DNA of 64,000 nt, taken from contig MNCI01029550.1 of assembly GCA_015680685.1 (NCBI GenBank), positions 288,583-352,582 of the forward strand. Direction: 5' to 3'. This DNA is from Gnetum montanum. Taxonomy: Eukaryota; Streptophyta; Gnetopsida; Gnetales; Gnetaceae. Of this stretch, positions 21,903-35,521 are shown in pieces (positions within the stretch are counted from its first letter, which is position 1; the number at the start of each line of letters is the position of its first letter). The translations under genes and the position numbers were made by a program. Under the pieces are notes generated by a model that ran no database searches, was not told the origin of the DNA, and was given only the letters and a program-made list of their open reading frames with translations.

Positions 21903-24530
21903 ATGACTTCTGCCAATAGAAAATAATCTCTACCACATGGAAATAAAAATTAAAAAATAATAGCAAAGGACATAAAGGACTACTAGTGTGAAGCCACAAC
22001 AAATAAATTTTGAGTACACCCATCTAGATTCCTATTATATAGATCTCACCTTTGTGCTCCATCAAGATGAGTAACTACATTAGAGAGATATGGATGATAA
22101 CATCTTGTTACCTCTAGATTGAAATGTTCCTACCATGCTTATGAGCCAACTCCAAAAGCTTGTCCTTGAGGCAATGGAGCCTAAGTATGAACTAACAGAT
22201 ACCATCTCCAAGGATCATGAACCTATAGAAGTATAAATATGTAGGGATAAATACATGGAGTCTTTTTATGATTCCTCCAAGGGTAATCAACTCTAAGCAC
22301 CCATGTTCCTATAGCAACATAGAGAGGGCAAGAATTTTTTTTCTATGAATTCTTAGTATACTGATTCTCCTTCTTTCTTTAAGGAGGACATCCTTCACCA
22401 ACAATTATAGTCAACCTTAGAAAACCTTGGTGATGAATAGAGAAGATCTAAAAATCAAAGAACCTTAAAGGATAAATCTCCTAGTTGTATATCCAAGGAC
22501 AAGAAGAATGATCAAGAGAAGGATCAAGATTAGGAATAAAACAAAAACAATGAGAAGGATAAGGATCAAAGAACAAGGACAATAAGGCACTATTATCCTA
22601 ATCCCTCATCATCACCATCTTCCTCCTCATCAATTTTTGACAAGAGGACCCATGGTCAAGGTAGAAGAAAGGATTATCTAAATTAATATGAGGATGATAG
22701 GAGGTCACATCATGATGATAGGAGCAAGGATGGATGATGACACAAAGATGAGGAATAACATCATCATGAAAAGAGGCACAACAGGCCTCATCATGAGAGA
22801 CATCACTATGGATATGATGCTTATGATGAGATGTTAATGACTACAAGAAACATGCTAAATGTTTTATAAGTAGTAATAATCCAAATTATGCACCAAAAGT
22901 ATAGTAGAATCAAATGGTTGGATATGAACAATATCCCCAAATTTGAAGGGGGATATAACGTGGATCGACAACATCATTTGCAAGCTTTCCATGATGTTTG
23001 TATCTTGTAGATAATTGAGAACAACTAGTAGAAGATGAAATTATTCCTAATAATTCTCATCAAAGAAGCTAAAATTTGGTACTGGTCCTTCAAACTAGAA
23101 TTCATCTGCTGATGAAGTACAATGTTCGAACTATTTAATGACAAAAACCAAATGTACTCCCAAGTGTCTAATCTAAGGAAGCATATTCAATAATGAAATG
23201 AAGAAAATCATGGATCCTTGGATGCAACCCTAAATAGGTATTACTTTTTGTTGCACTAATGTTCAAGCCATGATTTCTCTCAAAGGAAGCAACTTCGCCA
23301 CATCATAGATATACTCTGAAATAAGGAAAACTCTTGAAATTTATAGCCAAAGGAGACTTTTTGATATGAGAACCCATTAGATCCAAAACTAGTAGAAAAA
23401 ATGGTCAAAGAAGGGGAGCTAAAGAAATAGGAAAGTGCAAAGAAGTATAGCAAAAATCCCTCCCTTCACAAAAGGGAGGTACATTTCTCTAATACATAGG
23501 AGGAAGCACAAGTAGATGAGGTAATGCAAAGAAAAACCTTAATAATATAGAACTAAATCTATAAAATATCAACTAAGGTAGATAAAATTTAGGACTCCTT
23601 AGATGAGAAGTTCCGAACTGCTTTGAGAATAGTAGAGGAGAAGGTAGGGTAAGAAAGTAGTAAACACAATAGAAGGACAAGGAAAGATATAGACAAGGAG
23701 TATCTGTAGAAAACAATTAAGGCTACCATGGTCAATGAGGTTACAAATTTGAAATCAATGATGATGGATGTGATATCTATCAATATGAACATCTAAAGAG
23801 ATGTTGTCCTATTATGTTCCATCTACAAGAATCTAGGGTGTATGTCTTAAATACAAAATATGTAAAATAGCAACCACCCAGGAGATTTCCTTATCCTAAA
23901 GAAAATCCAAGATAGTAGTTACACCAAACATAGTAATATCTTACTAGAGCACCACCTCAACCTAAGAAATAATATCAGCAATGGCAAAACCCACAATCAT
24001 GGGAAATGCAACCACCTAGATAATAGTACCCTTATCGATAGTTGAATGCTTATGGATACTATGTCTAGCAACATATATTTCCTCGTGGATCTACAAGATA
24101 CAATCCTTTCAATTATCACTACTATCCTCTAGAATATCATCAAACCTATACTCTATGAAATAATTCTTCCTCTAGTTATTCTCCTCCTTATCCATCATCC
24201 AACTCTACACCATCCAACACAACTCCTTTATCATTTGCTACATCTATGCAAGGTGAGATTCTATGGTAGCTATAGCAAAGAAATGCCATGAGGGCTATCA
24301 ACCTATAGCTAAATAGCCTTATGAGTGGTTATAAATCTAAACCTTCAAAGAAGTATTATTTTAGAACCAACAATTCATCACAATCTTCACATATACCTGC
24401 AATTGCTAATCCTACATACACCACTTTTAAACTAACAATGGGGCCTCTTTCAAACCAAATGTCCTCTAATGTACATACCATCATGTTGACTCATGTGGTT
24501 ACTAATTAGATCATGATTGGTCACCTTCAT
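21903..24530 (+). pseudogene. Element C gag, broken
   Basis: Gag of an Athila-like element. It starts near ATG 21903 (MTSANR, compare MSSSH in D). LDMNNIPKFEGGY near 22925-22970 marks the entry to the Retrotrans_gag-type domain. IKEAKIWYW and LDATLNRYYFLLH follow near 23060-23250, the counterparts of IKEAKSWYQSLE and LDATMSRYYSLLH in A. A knuckle lies at 23769-23804 (C-D-I-Y-Q-Y-E-H-L-K-R-C-C), with Tyr in place of the second Cys. A proline- and serine-rich linker follows to the protease. Stops are dense, so it cannot be translated as a whole. Confidence 0.7.
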
Positions 24531-27500
24531 AGGAAATGATCTGATCTTAGGAGTCTTCTTATCTATTTACAAATTACTAAGAATCATCTATGCAAGGCTC
24601 TACTGGACTTAGGTTCTAGGGTGAATTTAATCTCATAGGAAATGTGCATGACCTAGAACCTACATCCATTAAAGAAATTCATCATACTAGAGCTTGTTGA
24701 TTAGTTCATCACTATTTCCTAGGGATTAGTGGAGGACATTATGATCACTTTCTATGAGTGGTCTTATCTTATAGAGTTCCTAGTAATCCATGTTGATAAC
24801 TTCAAGGGGAACTTTACTATTATAATGGAAAGGGCCTAGCTCAACATGATTGATGTTAAGATAGGAATTTAAGACCTCTTCTTGGAAATTTTCAAGAAAA
24901 ATGAATTTGAAAAAGTTAGGAAGAAGCAAGTTTCATGCATTGCATATAGTGACACATGGTGCCATTACATGCAGAAAATATGAATCATACAAAGTACATC
25001 CATCAAAGCAAGTAAAAAGTATGCTAAGACATCCACTATTCAAAAGTACCTATATGTAGTAGCCACAAAATAGGAAGATATCTAGTGACTAATAACATAT
25101 TATGGGGAAAATTAAAAAATATACATGGAATAAACATAGAGCCTCATGAGAGCTTACATTAAATACATGAATGAAATAGATTAGATTAATAGCCAACTCT
25201 CCCATGTATAGACTAAGATATATTAGGGATAGTTGGAGATCCCAAAATAGTTCAAACAAGAGACCTTTGAACCAAAGGCCTTACTAGATAATCTAGAATA
25301 TGCTTATCTTAATAATAGCAAGCCAATAATCATTAATGCCAATCTTTCTCAAGCACAAAAGAAGAAGCTATTGAAAATGATTAATAAATGGTCAAAAGCC
25401 TTTGCCTTGTCATATCATGAGTTGATAGAAATAGATCCAAGTATATGCTAGCATTGAATCTTCACACATTTCTTCATCAAATCAAAAAGATAATCATAGA
25501 GGTAGTTCAAGCCTAAGCTAAAGTAGGTTGTAAAAGATAAAATTAAATAACTTCTTAAGGAAGGATTTATTTGTCTCATTGTAGATAGTGAATGGGTTAG
25601 CCTACTCATCTTCATACCAAAGAAAGAAGGCAAATGAATGGTTTTCATTGACTACATGCTATTCAACATGGAAACCTTCAAAGATCATTTTCTATTTCTA
25701 TTTGTGAACTAGGTGCTAGATACTATTGTAAGGCATGGCTACTATAGCTTTCTGGATGATTATAGCAACTATAACCAAATCAAGATTGCACCAAAGAATA
25801 AGGAAAAAACTACTTTTACAAGTTTTGGGGGGCATTTTCATACAAAAAGATGTCATTTGGCCTATGCAATGCTCCTACTACTTTCTAAAGCCTAGTGCTT
25901 AACATCTTCTAGTAGCAAAGTGGTAGTGGTGTAGAAGTCTTCATGGATAAATTCTCCACCTATGGTACCACTTTTGAGAATGACTTGGACCATTTTGAGA
26001 AAGTGCTAAAATGTTACATAAAAATAAACTTAAGGTTTAATTGGCAAAAGAGCCATCTGATGATTCATAAAGGCATAGTCTTTGGGCACTAGATTTCAAA
26101 GAAAGGGATCAAGATGAACCTAGAAAAAGTATAGATCATCCAAGGAATCACCAGATAACCTAAAACATTGAAAGATATGGGATCATTCCCTTAGCACACT
26201 AATTACTATTGATGATTCATTGAGAACTTTTTCAAAATCATTAAGTTGATGGTAGAGCTAATAAAGAAGAATACATCCTTTTACTAGACCAAGGAATGTA
26301 ATCCTACATTCTAATAATTAAAGAAAAATCTCATAGAAACTCCTATTCTATAAGCTCTAGATTGGTCCAAAACCTTCAACATCATGATTGATGCATCCAA
26401 CTATGCATTGGGAGTAGTACTAATGCAATTGAATAATTAGAAAAAACCTTATTATATTCACTACATTAGTAGAATTTTTATGTGTACACAATTGAATTAC
26501 ACCATAACTAATAAGGAGCTCATGATGGTGGTGTATGCCTTAGAGAAATTTAGGCACTATGTGCTTGGATATCAAGTTTTTTTTTTCACATAGATCATAG
26601 TGCTATCTACTTCCTAATGAACAAACCAATGATAAGCCCTCATGTCATATGGTGGCTAGTGATCTTATAAGAGTTCAATCTTACAATGGTGGATACAAAG
26701 GAAACTAAGAATGTTGTCATCAATCACGTGTCTTAGTTGTGATGGGATAGTAAAGAGGATGAGGTGGCTATATCAGATTAATCTGTGGATAAACTTCTCT
26801 TTGCTAAATCCCTTGATGTTTAAACTTCTAAGGGTATTAACTGGTATGGTGATTTTCTCTTCTATATTCTCACTCAAGAGACTTCATAGGAATGGGATAA
26901 CAAGAAGATACAATAGTTTCTTCTCCAAGCTAAGCAATTCATGGAGATCCAAGGTAACCTTTACAAGGTTTGTATCAATGTCTTGGTATGATGGTATGTA
27001 CCAAATGCTAATAAATTATGAATTCTCTAGTATGCTTATGCATATTCTTTTGAGGACCATTATGCACATAGGAGGATAACCATACAAATCCTCATGGCAA
27101 GCTACTTCTAGCCTATCATTTTCAGAAACACTCATCATTTCCTTCATTCATGTGAATGTTGCTAATGAGACAAAGGAATGACATCCTAAATGAAGAGACC
27201 TAAACAGCCCTTTGACATCTAGGACATTAACTTTATAAGGTCCATCACACCCATGTCGAATGGAAAAGCATACATCATCATAGCCATTGACTACTACACT
27301 AAGAAGGTAAAAGTTATAGCAATCACCAACTATTCATCTTCTACTACAACATGGTTTTTTCAACAAAGTATGATAAATAGGCTTGGTATTCCAAAACAAC
27401 TTATTTCCAATAATGTAACTCATTTTACATGGACTACTTTTTGAAAATTGATGCAACACTTGGAAGTGCAACATAAAGTAACAATCCCCTATCACCCCTA

Positions 27501-28070
27501 GGCCAACAGTCAAGCTGAAGTTACTAATAAGGAGATAACCTAGATACTAACATGTAAAATTAGTAAGTATAAAAAGAACTGGAGCACAAAACTTAATAAT
27601 GCTCTATGGGCTTATCAATCCACATGGAAACTTCCTATATGATACTCTTCTTATAAGTTTGTGTACAAGAAGTTATCCAAACTTCCAGTCAAAGTTGAGC
27701 TCTGTACACTTTCAATAGCTTCTAAGCTTGACATTGACCTTGATCTAGCATAATGAAAATGTCTCATGACTTTGTACGTGCTAGATGAAAATTGACTTGT
27801 AGTCTTAACTATGAGGTGCACAAGGAACATGCCAAAAAACATCATGATGCATAGGTAAGGAGAGTCAAGTTTTAGCTAGGTGATAAGATCTTATACTAGA
27901 ATCCCATGCATGTACCTCAATGTACTAAATTTCAAATGCTATAGGAAGAACCTTATATCATTCATACAAATTTTGTTTCTAGTGCCATGATAATTTACCA
28001 TCCTTTAAGCCTAGATAAATGATTGTTGGTTAACATCCAATAAGTAAAACCTTTTCCAGAACCTCAAGTA
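24531..28070 (+). pseudogene. Element C pro-pol, broken
   Basis: Pro-Pol polyprotein in the same order as A. The protease core LLDLGSRVNLIS lies near 24600-24635, with the active-site Ser replaced by Leu. RT lies at about 25530-26200, containing KKMSFGLCNAPTTF and VFMDKF (FMDK, 25940-25951; the second catalytic Asp is Lys). RNase H near 26380-26600 contains MIDASNYALG and TNKELMMVVYALEKF. In the integrase the zinc-binding part is eroded, DINFI carries Asn at 27229-27231, TNYSSSTTTWF is present, and SQAEVTNKEIT near 27510 keeps the catalytic Glu. Many TAG/TAA codons fall at Gln or Trp positions of A. Clearly inactive. Confidence 0.8.
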
Positions 28071-29599
28071 ACTAATAACACTAACACATCAACATCTACA
28101 AAAGCATGATCTATTTTTTGGATCTCCTCCTCTCAATTCAATCATGGGGGAGATGGTCATCCATAATAATACCTTCTAAGGACTAATCCATTTTTCATCT
28201 TTTTTTACCCTATTCTTCATGTGTTTCTCATTTTTCTTAATTATTTTATATATTTTTCCTTTTTTATTTTATATTTTATCTTTCTTTTCAATCTTTTCAT
28301 CATATTTTATAGGGTATCTTTTGATTTATCATTACTACTATTATATTGGAAGTTAAAGAATGTGGAAATTAATGAAATGATAGATTTGCTAACTAGTCAA
28401 ATTATTTTTATCTTTGGATTTTATTCTCTATTAATAAGTTGTTACTTTTCTCATGGTAGAAGGTAGTGGGATCATAACATTCATCCACTCCATCCATTCT
28501 ATAGAGGCTTTGTATCTTGAAGGCATGAGGTCCTTCCAGTTGAAACTAAAAGTAACTAATCATCTGGCTACTTAACAGACTTGGAAAGGATCAAGAAGGA
28601 ATGAGAAAGGGTATGAGTTCAAGGGAACTTATCATATTCTTTTTCCAACTTCTTTCTTGAGTTTTATGATTTTTCTCCATTAGTATCTCACCACTCCTAC
28701 TATTGACCATTAAAGAAAGCATGTCTTTACATGTTATGGTTCCCATGAAACAAAAACACAAATACATGATAATTCAAAGCAAATTCCTTAGATAAAATAG
28801 TAGGCTACAAGCATTAGTTATGGAACTAGAAAGACATGTTACCCATGCCTAAGGGAACTCCTCTAACTAAGGCCCTTTCTATATTTCTTCTTCTCTTTTT
28901 TTCTTCTCTTGGAATGGTGGCTATCCTTTGGAAATTGTCTTGAACTCTTGATGGTCGAAGGATCAAGCTATGGCAATGTGAAGTCATTGAAAGTGGATGG
29001 ACTTAGTCTAGACTAAGGATAGAATACTATCAAATTAACTAATCATAAAATTCACACAAATCTCATGTGACCTTGATATAGATCACCTACATGCCATTTT
29101 CTCTCTCTACCATTGTTCTTAAACCATAACTTACCATCCCACTACCTTAGATCATGGTTAGTTAATGCATTTGTTACAAGGATCCTATAATTTGACAACA
29201 TTTGCTTCACTGCCTATAAGTTTTAACTTGAGATGACCATTAATCATCCTTGGTGCTTGCAAACTCCTTGGGATAAGCACATGCAAGAATCTCATGGGCA
29301 CAAATCTACTTCACGGAGGACCCACTTACATTCCATTTGGTCTCCTTTAAGTTAAAATTCCTATCCATCAGCCAATTACATGATCAATCTTCTCTAATTG
29401 CATTCAAAAATCCAAATTTGCTTAATTTTGGCATATCAAATTGATTTCAACCAACTCAAATTTCTTTTTCCAAGCCAACACTATCCTCTTCCATGTTGTT
29501 ATCATCATCGTATGTTTTTCTCACTTCCATCGGGCTCTCATTATATTTCCAAGCTCATCCAAAATTTCTCATTTTCCAAATGAAAAAGTTTGCTGCAAA
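28071..29599 (+). mobile_element. Element C, non-coding region after pol
   Basis: Begins with TCAATCATGGGGGAGATGG at about 28139, the motif that follows pol in A and E. It continues with AT-rich sequence homologous to A 49500-50990 and B 1-700: the AATTCAAAGCAAATTCC context near 28773 and GGAGGACCCACTTACATTCC near 29317-29336. No coding frame is supported. Confidence 0.6.
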
Positions 29600-29690
29600 C
29601 AACTGCATCAACGTAGCCCTATTAGCCTAGTGGGATGAGTCAATGCATCCCCATTAACGTGTCATAAAAATACTATAAATACACATGACA
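29600..29690 (+). promoter_or_regulatory. Internal U3-like promoter of element C
   Basis: GCATCAACGTAGCCCTATTA and GAGTCAATGCATCC (29605-29650) resemble words of the C LTR U3 (AATGTAGCCTCATTAATG, GGATGCATTGATCC near 33227-33286). They are followed by a TATA box, TACTATAAATACAC (29671-29684). This lies about 450 bp upstream of the second reading frame. A has the same arrangement at 51000-51100. Confidence 0.5.
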
Positions 29691-30130
29691 CTTCATCATT
29701 TTTTGCATCATTTCTCATAGAAGAAAGATGCATTTTTGAAATTTTTCAAAGCCCAAGAACCTTCCAAGAGCTATAACTCTCAAACCACTAATCTGATTTA
29801 ACCCATTTTTTTATCCTTACACTACTAGAGATAAGCTTTACATCATGGGGAGCATAAACCTTTAGTTTCTCATAGAAAAGTTTTTGAAATTTTTCTAACT
29901 CCCCATGATCAGCCTATTAAAATAATATTAAAAATCATCATATAGTATTAGGACCATATCATAAAATTCAATAGCTAAAAAATTAAATAATATTAAAATA
30001 ATCCAACTAGCCAAGATCACAAACAACACTAAACATAACCCAATATAATGAGAAAGATATCATAACACCTAAGGATTATGTAGTAAAAAGCTAATCATGG
30101 GTTATGTTTGTGATCACAAATGGTAACAAA

Positions 30131-32952
30131 ATGAGGACCGTAGGTAGGATGACCCTCAGGAAGAAGCAACCAATAGGAGGAAGGGGCCAACAGAAGTAGA
30201 CATAACAACCCCAAGAACAAGCATTAGAGACAATTGATGTCACTCAACCCCTTCAAGAGGAGCCTAAAATGGAATTTTTTTTACCATATTCCTACTTATA
30301 AAATAGGCCAATCTAGGCAAGATGAGGCCCCTAGGCTAAGTCCTAGCTTGGAAGTTACTTTCACTAAGGCTTTCCTAGAAAAGATAAGGATCAAAGTGGT
30401 CCAAAGTTTGATTCTTTTAGAGTTGAAATTTGGATCCTTCTTGGAGCTAGCCCTAGAAAAGATCTATACATAGTTGCAAGGATCTCCCATGTGGTCGATT
30501 CTCTTCAATAGTGGATAATGGTACATGGGGAAGATGTACTTATTCTAGAACAATCAAAAAAGAGATGCATCAGTAAAAATCAAGGACATCACCATCTTCT
30601 ACTTAGTTGAGGCCATTGCAAAAGCCCTTGGGTTACTAGATACAGGGGAAAAGCAAGCTGAAATCTCCAAATATATAAACCCTAAAGCTAAGAAAGAATG
30701 AGTCTAATGATGCTATGGAGTAGAATGTAAATAGTATGATTCCCTCACAAATGTGGAGTATGCATATTTTAATATTTCAGCCTATTTTCTAAATTTAATG
30801 GTAAGGCCTAATAAGGTGATAACCTTCGTCACTTGAGCATGCACTACTCTAAGCAAGAAACTCTAAATTAATCTTCACTAATTCGTTTATCTAGAGATTG
30901 AAAAATGCCTTAAATAAAATGAGAAGGGAAGGAAGATGATCCCCTTTCCATGTCTAATTCACAAATTGTGCAAGAGGGAAGGAGTAACATACTATTCCAA
31001 AGGCATGATCTACCATGCTCTTGCCACATCCTAGTAGGAGATGATGAAATATAACGTACCAACCAAGCTGTTGGAAGTGGAGTAGTTATCACCACCACCT
31101 CCTAAAACCACACCATGAATGCTCTCATTTTTAGAACATATCAAAAAACTTCTAAACTAGCAACTACAACAATAGCAAGGATTCACATGTAGTGGAAAAT
31201 CATCAGTTTACCATCTAGCCATGAGCCATCTAAATGAGGTTGAAATGATCATCAATTAACTAGATAATGAGACTACCTCACTATTATCTACTTAGAGTTA
31301 CAAGGTGCTTGTAAGGTCCAATCCTAATTCCAAGGAGGTCACTGTGTCCATTTTAGAATAAGCATTTTCTAAAATCTCAAGAAACATTACAGCCTTCTCT
31401 ATCATATTGGAGGAAAGGAAAGGGTTAACTATCCTAGTCATGCAACATAAAGGCCAAGAGACAATAGTGGAGGTGGTGGTTTATAGAGTGGCTGAAGTCC
31501 TAAATGCTCTTGAAACTTCAATACCTAACAAAGCCATCATGGTAGACATCTATGCATTTGTAAAAGTAGGGAGTGGTTGGTTAACTACTACCCAACACAA
31601 GGTGCTATTGGAATGACTAGTTGGAACTAGGCAACTGCTTCTAGAGATCTTTGATTCTCCCAAAAGATATAACCATGATCTAGTCATAGTTGCTTAATAT
31701 ATAGGGAAAACTATTAATTATCAATGTGCAACTAAATAAGATCACTACTTCCAATCAATGATTAATCACCAAAGTTGTAGAGTTGCATGTCTCTCCAACC
31801 CTGCCATTCTTAGGGTAGAGCTTTCTAGAGATGAAGCTTTCTAATAGCTTTAGTTAAGAATTCAAGAGGTTGAGAATGCAAAGGAGATAACATTCTTTGA
31901 TTCATCCTTTTCAGAAGCCATACCTTCAACATTGACAAAGACCTATCACATGTCTAAAATAAAATCCTGGTCCTTACTAAAGAAAACCATTGCCTATGAA
32001 ATGTTGAGTAGCAAAAGTACAAGATGTTTGAATTAATACATTAGTAGCAAGACTAGCTCACTAATGTGAACTTGGATTTAAGAAAATTGGTAGCTAAAAA
32101 CTATAATCTCTCAATGAAGAACTTCCATGCCCTTTTCTAGAAAACTACCATTGAGGTGGCCACCTAGAAAAAATGAAACCCTAAAATTTTAACAAGTGAA
32201 CAATAACTACAAGAACTAAGTTGGATTCCTTAAATAATTCAATGAAAAATAAATTCAAATAAAAATAGTGAAAATGAATGAGGTCCTTCAACAACTCCAA
32301 CAAAGAGGTGAAGTGTGGAAGCACATCATTGATGGACTTAACACATTCAACAAATCTAAAATTCATCTTAAGGAGTTACAAATCAAAGAGATGACTAAAG
32401 AAATGCAGTTTTCTAATCTTCAATATGAAAACATAATGATTCTGATGGTAGGGAGGCCAAAGAATGAATTGGAGAAGTAGGTGGCCAAGTCCTACCTTCT
32501 CTATGATGTGGAATTTAAGCTCCATAAGAAAACTAATCAAAAGTTGAAGGTAGCTAATGTAGAGCTTGAAGTTCTCAAAATCATATTCACATATCACTAA
32601 TCTATTGCTAAGAGCCTAGCCAAGAAATGAATGACTAGGATAAGCTACAAAACTAGTAAAGATGTTTGACATCAAATGAAAAAACTTTGTAGCCTAGTTC
32701 ATCAACATGAAGAAACTATTTCTTTTGATGCCATGCCCATGGGATGTCCCAGCACTAGCCCACATCCATGAATCTACCTAGATGATATATGATTCACTTG
32801 GCAAAGAGAAGAAAATGAAAGCACTTCTAGATGCTTTCAAGATTCTAGCAAAATCAGCAACAACAACAAGTCAATCTCAACCTCCAATAGCATTGGGATA
32901 GGATGAGGGATCATCAAGACCATAGAAACCTTCACCTATGGGTACTCTTTGA
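30131..32952 (+). pseudogene. Element C second ORF after pol (conserved domain plus coiled coil), broken
   Basis: The product is unknown. It aligns along its length with A 51464-54261. VKIKDI near 30575 and ALGLLDTG near 30630 begin the similarity. CYGVEC, NLMVRPNKVITF and YLEIEK follow between 30710 and 30910, corresponding to CYGVEH, NPMVRPSKITTF and FLEIEK in A. Then come VVVYRVAEVLNALETSIP (about 31460), LVGTRQLLLEIFDSP (about 31620), VLQQLQQRGEVWKHI with FNKSKIHLKELQIKEMTKEM (about 32280-32410), and MPCPWDVPALAHI (about 32730). It ends with KMKALLDAF and a stop at 32950-32952. The second half is rich in charged heptads, as in a coiled coil. Stops replace Gln and Trp codons. Position and N-terminal flavour recall the extra ORF of Athila elements, but no membrane segment is visible. 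Confidence 0.6.
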
Positions 32953-33152
32953 AACTTCATCATGTCTTTGGAAATCCTACAAGTGTTTGCTACAATTTTT
33001 GTAAACTATTCAATTTTTTTATAATGGACACTAATTTTTTTAATTCTATACAATCTAGCACTCAGAGTTAGTTAAGAGTCTATCTATCTATCCTTCTATT
33101 ACTAAATTTCATACCTTCTACTTTTGTAAGAAACCTGATCCTAACTTTGTTC

Positions 33153-33187
33153 ACTTGAAAACAAGTTTTTACTTAGTTGTGGGGGTA
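33153..33187 (+). promoter_or_regulatory. Pre-PPT stem-loop and polypurine tract of C
   Basis: ACTTG (33153-33157), an AAAA loop and CAAGT (33162-33166) form a stem. Its fourth pair is T-A where A and B have C-G. CTTAGTTGTGGGGGTA then ends directly at the LTR start (33188). Confidence 0.7.
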
Positions 33188-34078
33188 TGATGAAACATCA
33201 ATTAGACAACTTCATTGATGCATTCTTATCAATGTAGCCTCATTAATGTATCCTCATTGATGAATGGTAGGATGCATTGATCCAAATACATTGACATTGA
33301 TGCAGTAATTACCTATATAAATGTGTGCATCCACTGCATGTATAACATCTTTTAGTTATCACCTTAGCCAAACTCTTGTAGTTTCCTTTCCCTAGAGTTA
33401 GAATATTTTCTCTCTGAGTGCCTGCAATGTAAATCTAAAAGATTGTATGAAGTTTTATTTGAGTACCTATGTACCTAAACACATTGGTATAAGCAACAAT
33501 AAAATTGATATTTTCTACATCCATTACAACACTTAAACTAGCTTAACTTTACTTTCCTGCACTTAACATTGTATGCACCTTACATTAATATTTTTAATTA
33601 GTTAATATAATTACTCATAAACATGTAAGTATGACCACTTCAAGCATAAAGTTTTAATGCTTGGTAACCCCAACAATGGATATTTGGTACACCAAGCAAT
33701 AGCTACTTCATAACCCAAGAGTGTTAATACTAGTTAAGGATGTGTACAAGAAGTGGAAATGGTTACTCTATGTTAGGATAAGTTAGTAATTAATTAGACA
33801 TTTAATTACTTAATCTTTACTTAGTTATCTAGCCATTAAGAGAAAAATATAAAAATACTTCTAAAAAATATATATATATCATATGCCTTAACCTACACTT
33901 AACCATATGTACAAACTAAACACCAATGTGAGTTAGGAAGACAACTACCTTGCAACCCCATGATTCACTATTATGGATATTAGTCACTTGGGTAACCAAG
34001 TCCAAGGAATTCAATCAGATTACTAGTAAACACTTATGATTCATATGGTTGAGCATAGGGAATACCCACTACTCATCA
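33188..34078 (+). mobile_element. 3' LTR of element C
   Basis: Runs from TGATGAAACATC after the polypurine tract to ACTACTCATCA, 891 bp. TATA (CCTATATAAATG) lies near 33311, AATAAA at 33498-33503, and the U5 pair CCACTT (33635-33640) with AAGTGG (33751-33756). It matches the 5' LTR at 21006-21754. The 3' flank is AGTGG; a target duplication cannot be tested because the 5' end is truncated. Confidence 0.85.
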
Positions 34079-35006
34079 AGTGGCTTAATAAGTAGGTTTG
34101 TTTTAAAGATTTATTCCTCTTTTTTTTTCTCTTAGTATCTCATATTCTATGTAGCTATGTGCTAAAACAACAAGTCCCATGATTGTTGACCTCTTGGTAT
34201 GTCAAAAACTTAGAAAATCTATAATGTGGAAAACATGTTTGTATTTCCTTGTAGGTCTAAGGATAGATCAAGATAAATATGAGATTAGGAAAATAGCATA
34301 ATCAAGAGCTTTAATGTATCAAGACATTAGATCAAGAGAAAGAGCAAATTTTAAGTCAAAATGAGAGCTATGTTGAGATGACAAGAAGATCCAAGACTTT
34401 AAAATGAGAGTTACATTGGGATGACAAGATAAGAGCTAGGGTTCAAGAGTTGTCTATGAGCCAAATGAAGATGTTGTAAACACTACCAAGATATCAAATA
34501 GACAAGGGAATGCCTTAGCCTCAAAAGTACAAAAGTTGAGGAGACATATATAAAAAATAGTAGACATCTATGTTCAAAAGTAGATGTTTCCCTAGAGACA
34601 TCTCCATAGAGACATCTTCCAAGAGAAATCCCACTTTCAAAGGAGACATTCCCCCTAAGTTGAAGTAAATATTAGATAGACATCTTTGGGATGAAGAAGA
34701 TGTCTTCTCTAGCTGGTGTATGATTCCAATAGTCATGGGGAAACTTAGATGCTATAAGAAGACTTTAAACTCTTGAGTATTATGAAAGTGTTATCAACAT
34801 CAAAGCAATCATTATCTAATCTATTCTCTTGTACTCATATCCTTCATTATCACATAATTTTCTTGGTTGTATTTTAATTGTAATTTGAATTAATCCTCAA
34901 CTACATGATCTTGTAATTGTAGTTACATTCTTTCCTTACTTCTTGCATTTCTTCTTGTTGCCCTGTAGAGTTGATGTGCTTCTTGTGAGAAGGCATCTAT
35001 ATTGAT

Positions 35007-35322
35007 CTTGTCAAGATCCTATGGGATTGAGTGGATTTTGCAATGTCAAAACACTCAATAGCAAAGCTCAATTTTGTAAATGGTATGGGATCCTTGAAAC
35101 CACATTTTGAGCTTGTTGAGACATTATGGGGTTGAGTGGTTTCACAATGATGAAACACACTAAAGTAGAGCTCAAAGCTTTATAGGGTATGGTGCCCTTC
35201 AAACCACATTTTAAGCTTGTTGAGACCTTGTAAGGTTGAGATATTTCATAGCAACAAAACTCTCCATAGTAGAGCTAAAATCTTGTAAAGGTTATAGTGT
35301 CCTCTAAATCACATTTTGAAAG
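35007..35322 (+). repeat. Three tandem copies of a 105-bp unit in the J LTR
   Basis: Units start at 35007, 35112 and 35216 with CTTGTYRAG. Each contains GTTGAG, a CACTMA word, TAG-AGCTCAA-like sequence and a GGTATGGTG-like word, and ends AAACCACATTTTGAG or a close variant. Units differ at about a quarter of positions, so the array is old. Confidence 0.8.
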
Positions 35323-35478
35323 AAACAAAGTCTAGAGGTATGCATAAATTCTACCCTCCAAGTGTGGATGTACACAAGTTGGAAAACCATGTAAAATTTT
35401 GTGTGTTCATGTAGTTGATGTAATTTTAAATTGGGAAATTTATTCAACAACACCCCCTTTCCGCCGCCCCCGCCCCCC

Positions 35479-35521
35479 NNNNNNNNNNNNNNNNNNNNNN
35501 NNNNNNNNNNNNNNNNNNNNN
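35479..35521. other. Assembly gap (43 N)
   Basis: A run of N directly after CCGCCGCCCCCGCCCCCC. A single N at 39251 likewise follows a C-rich run, which suggests sequencing failure at C/G runs. Confidence 0.95.

Noticed and set aside
28221-28466. Phe/Ile-rich open frame as a small membrane protein
   Set aside because: AT-rich low-complexity translation downstream of C pol; no conservation in A.
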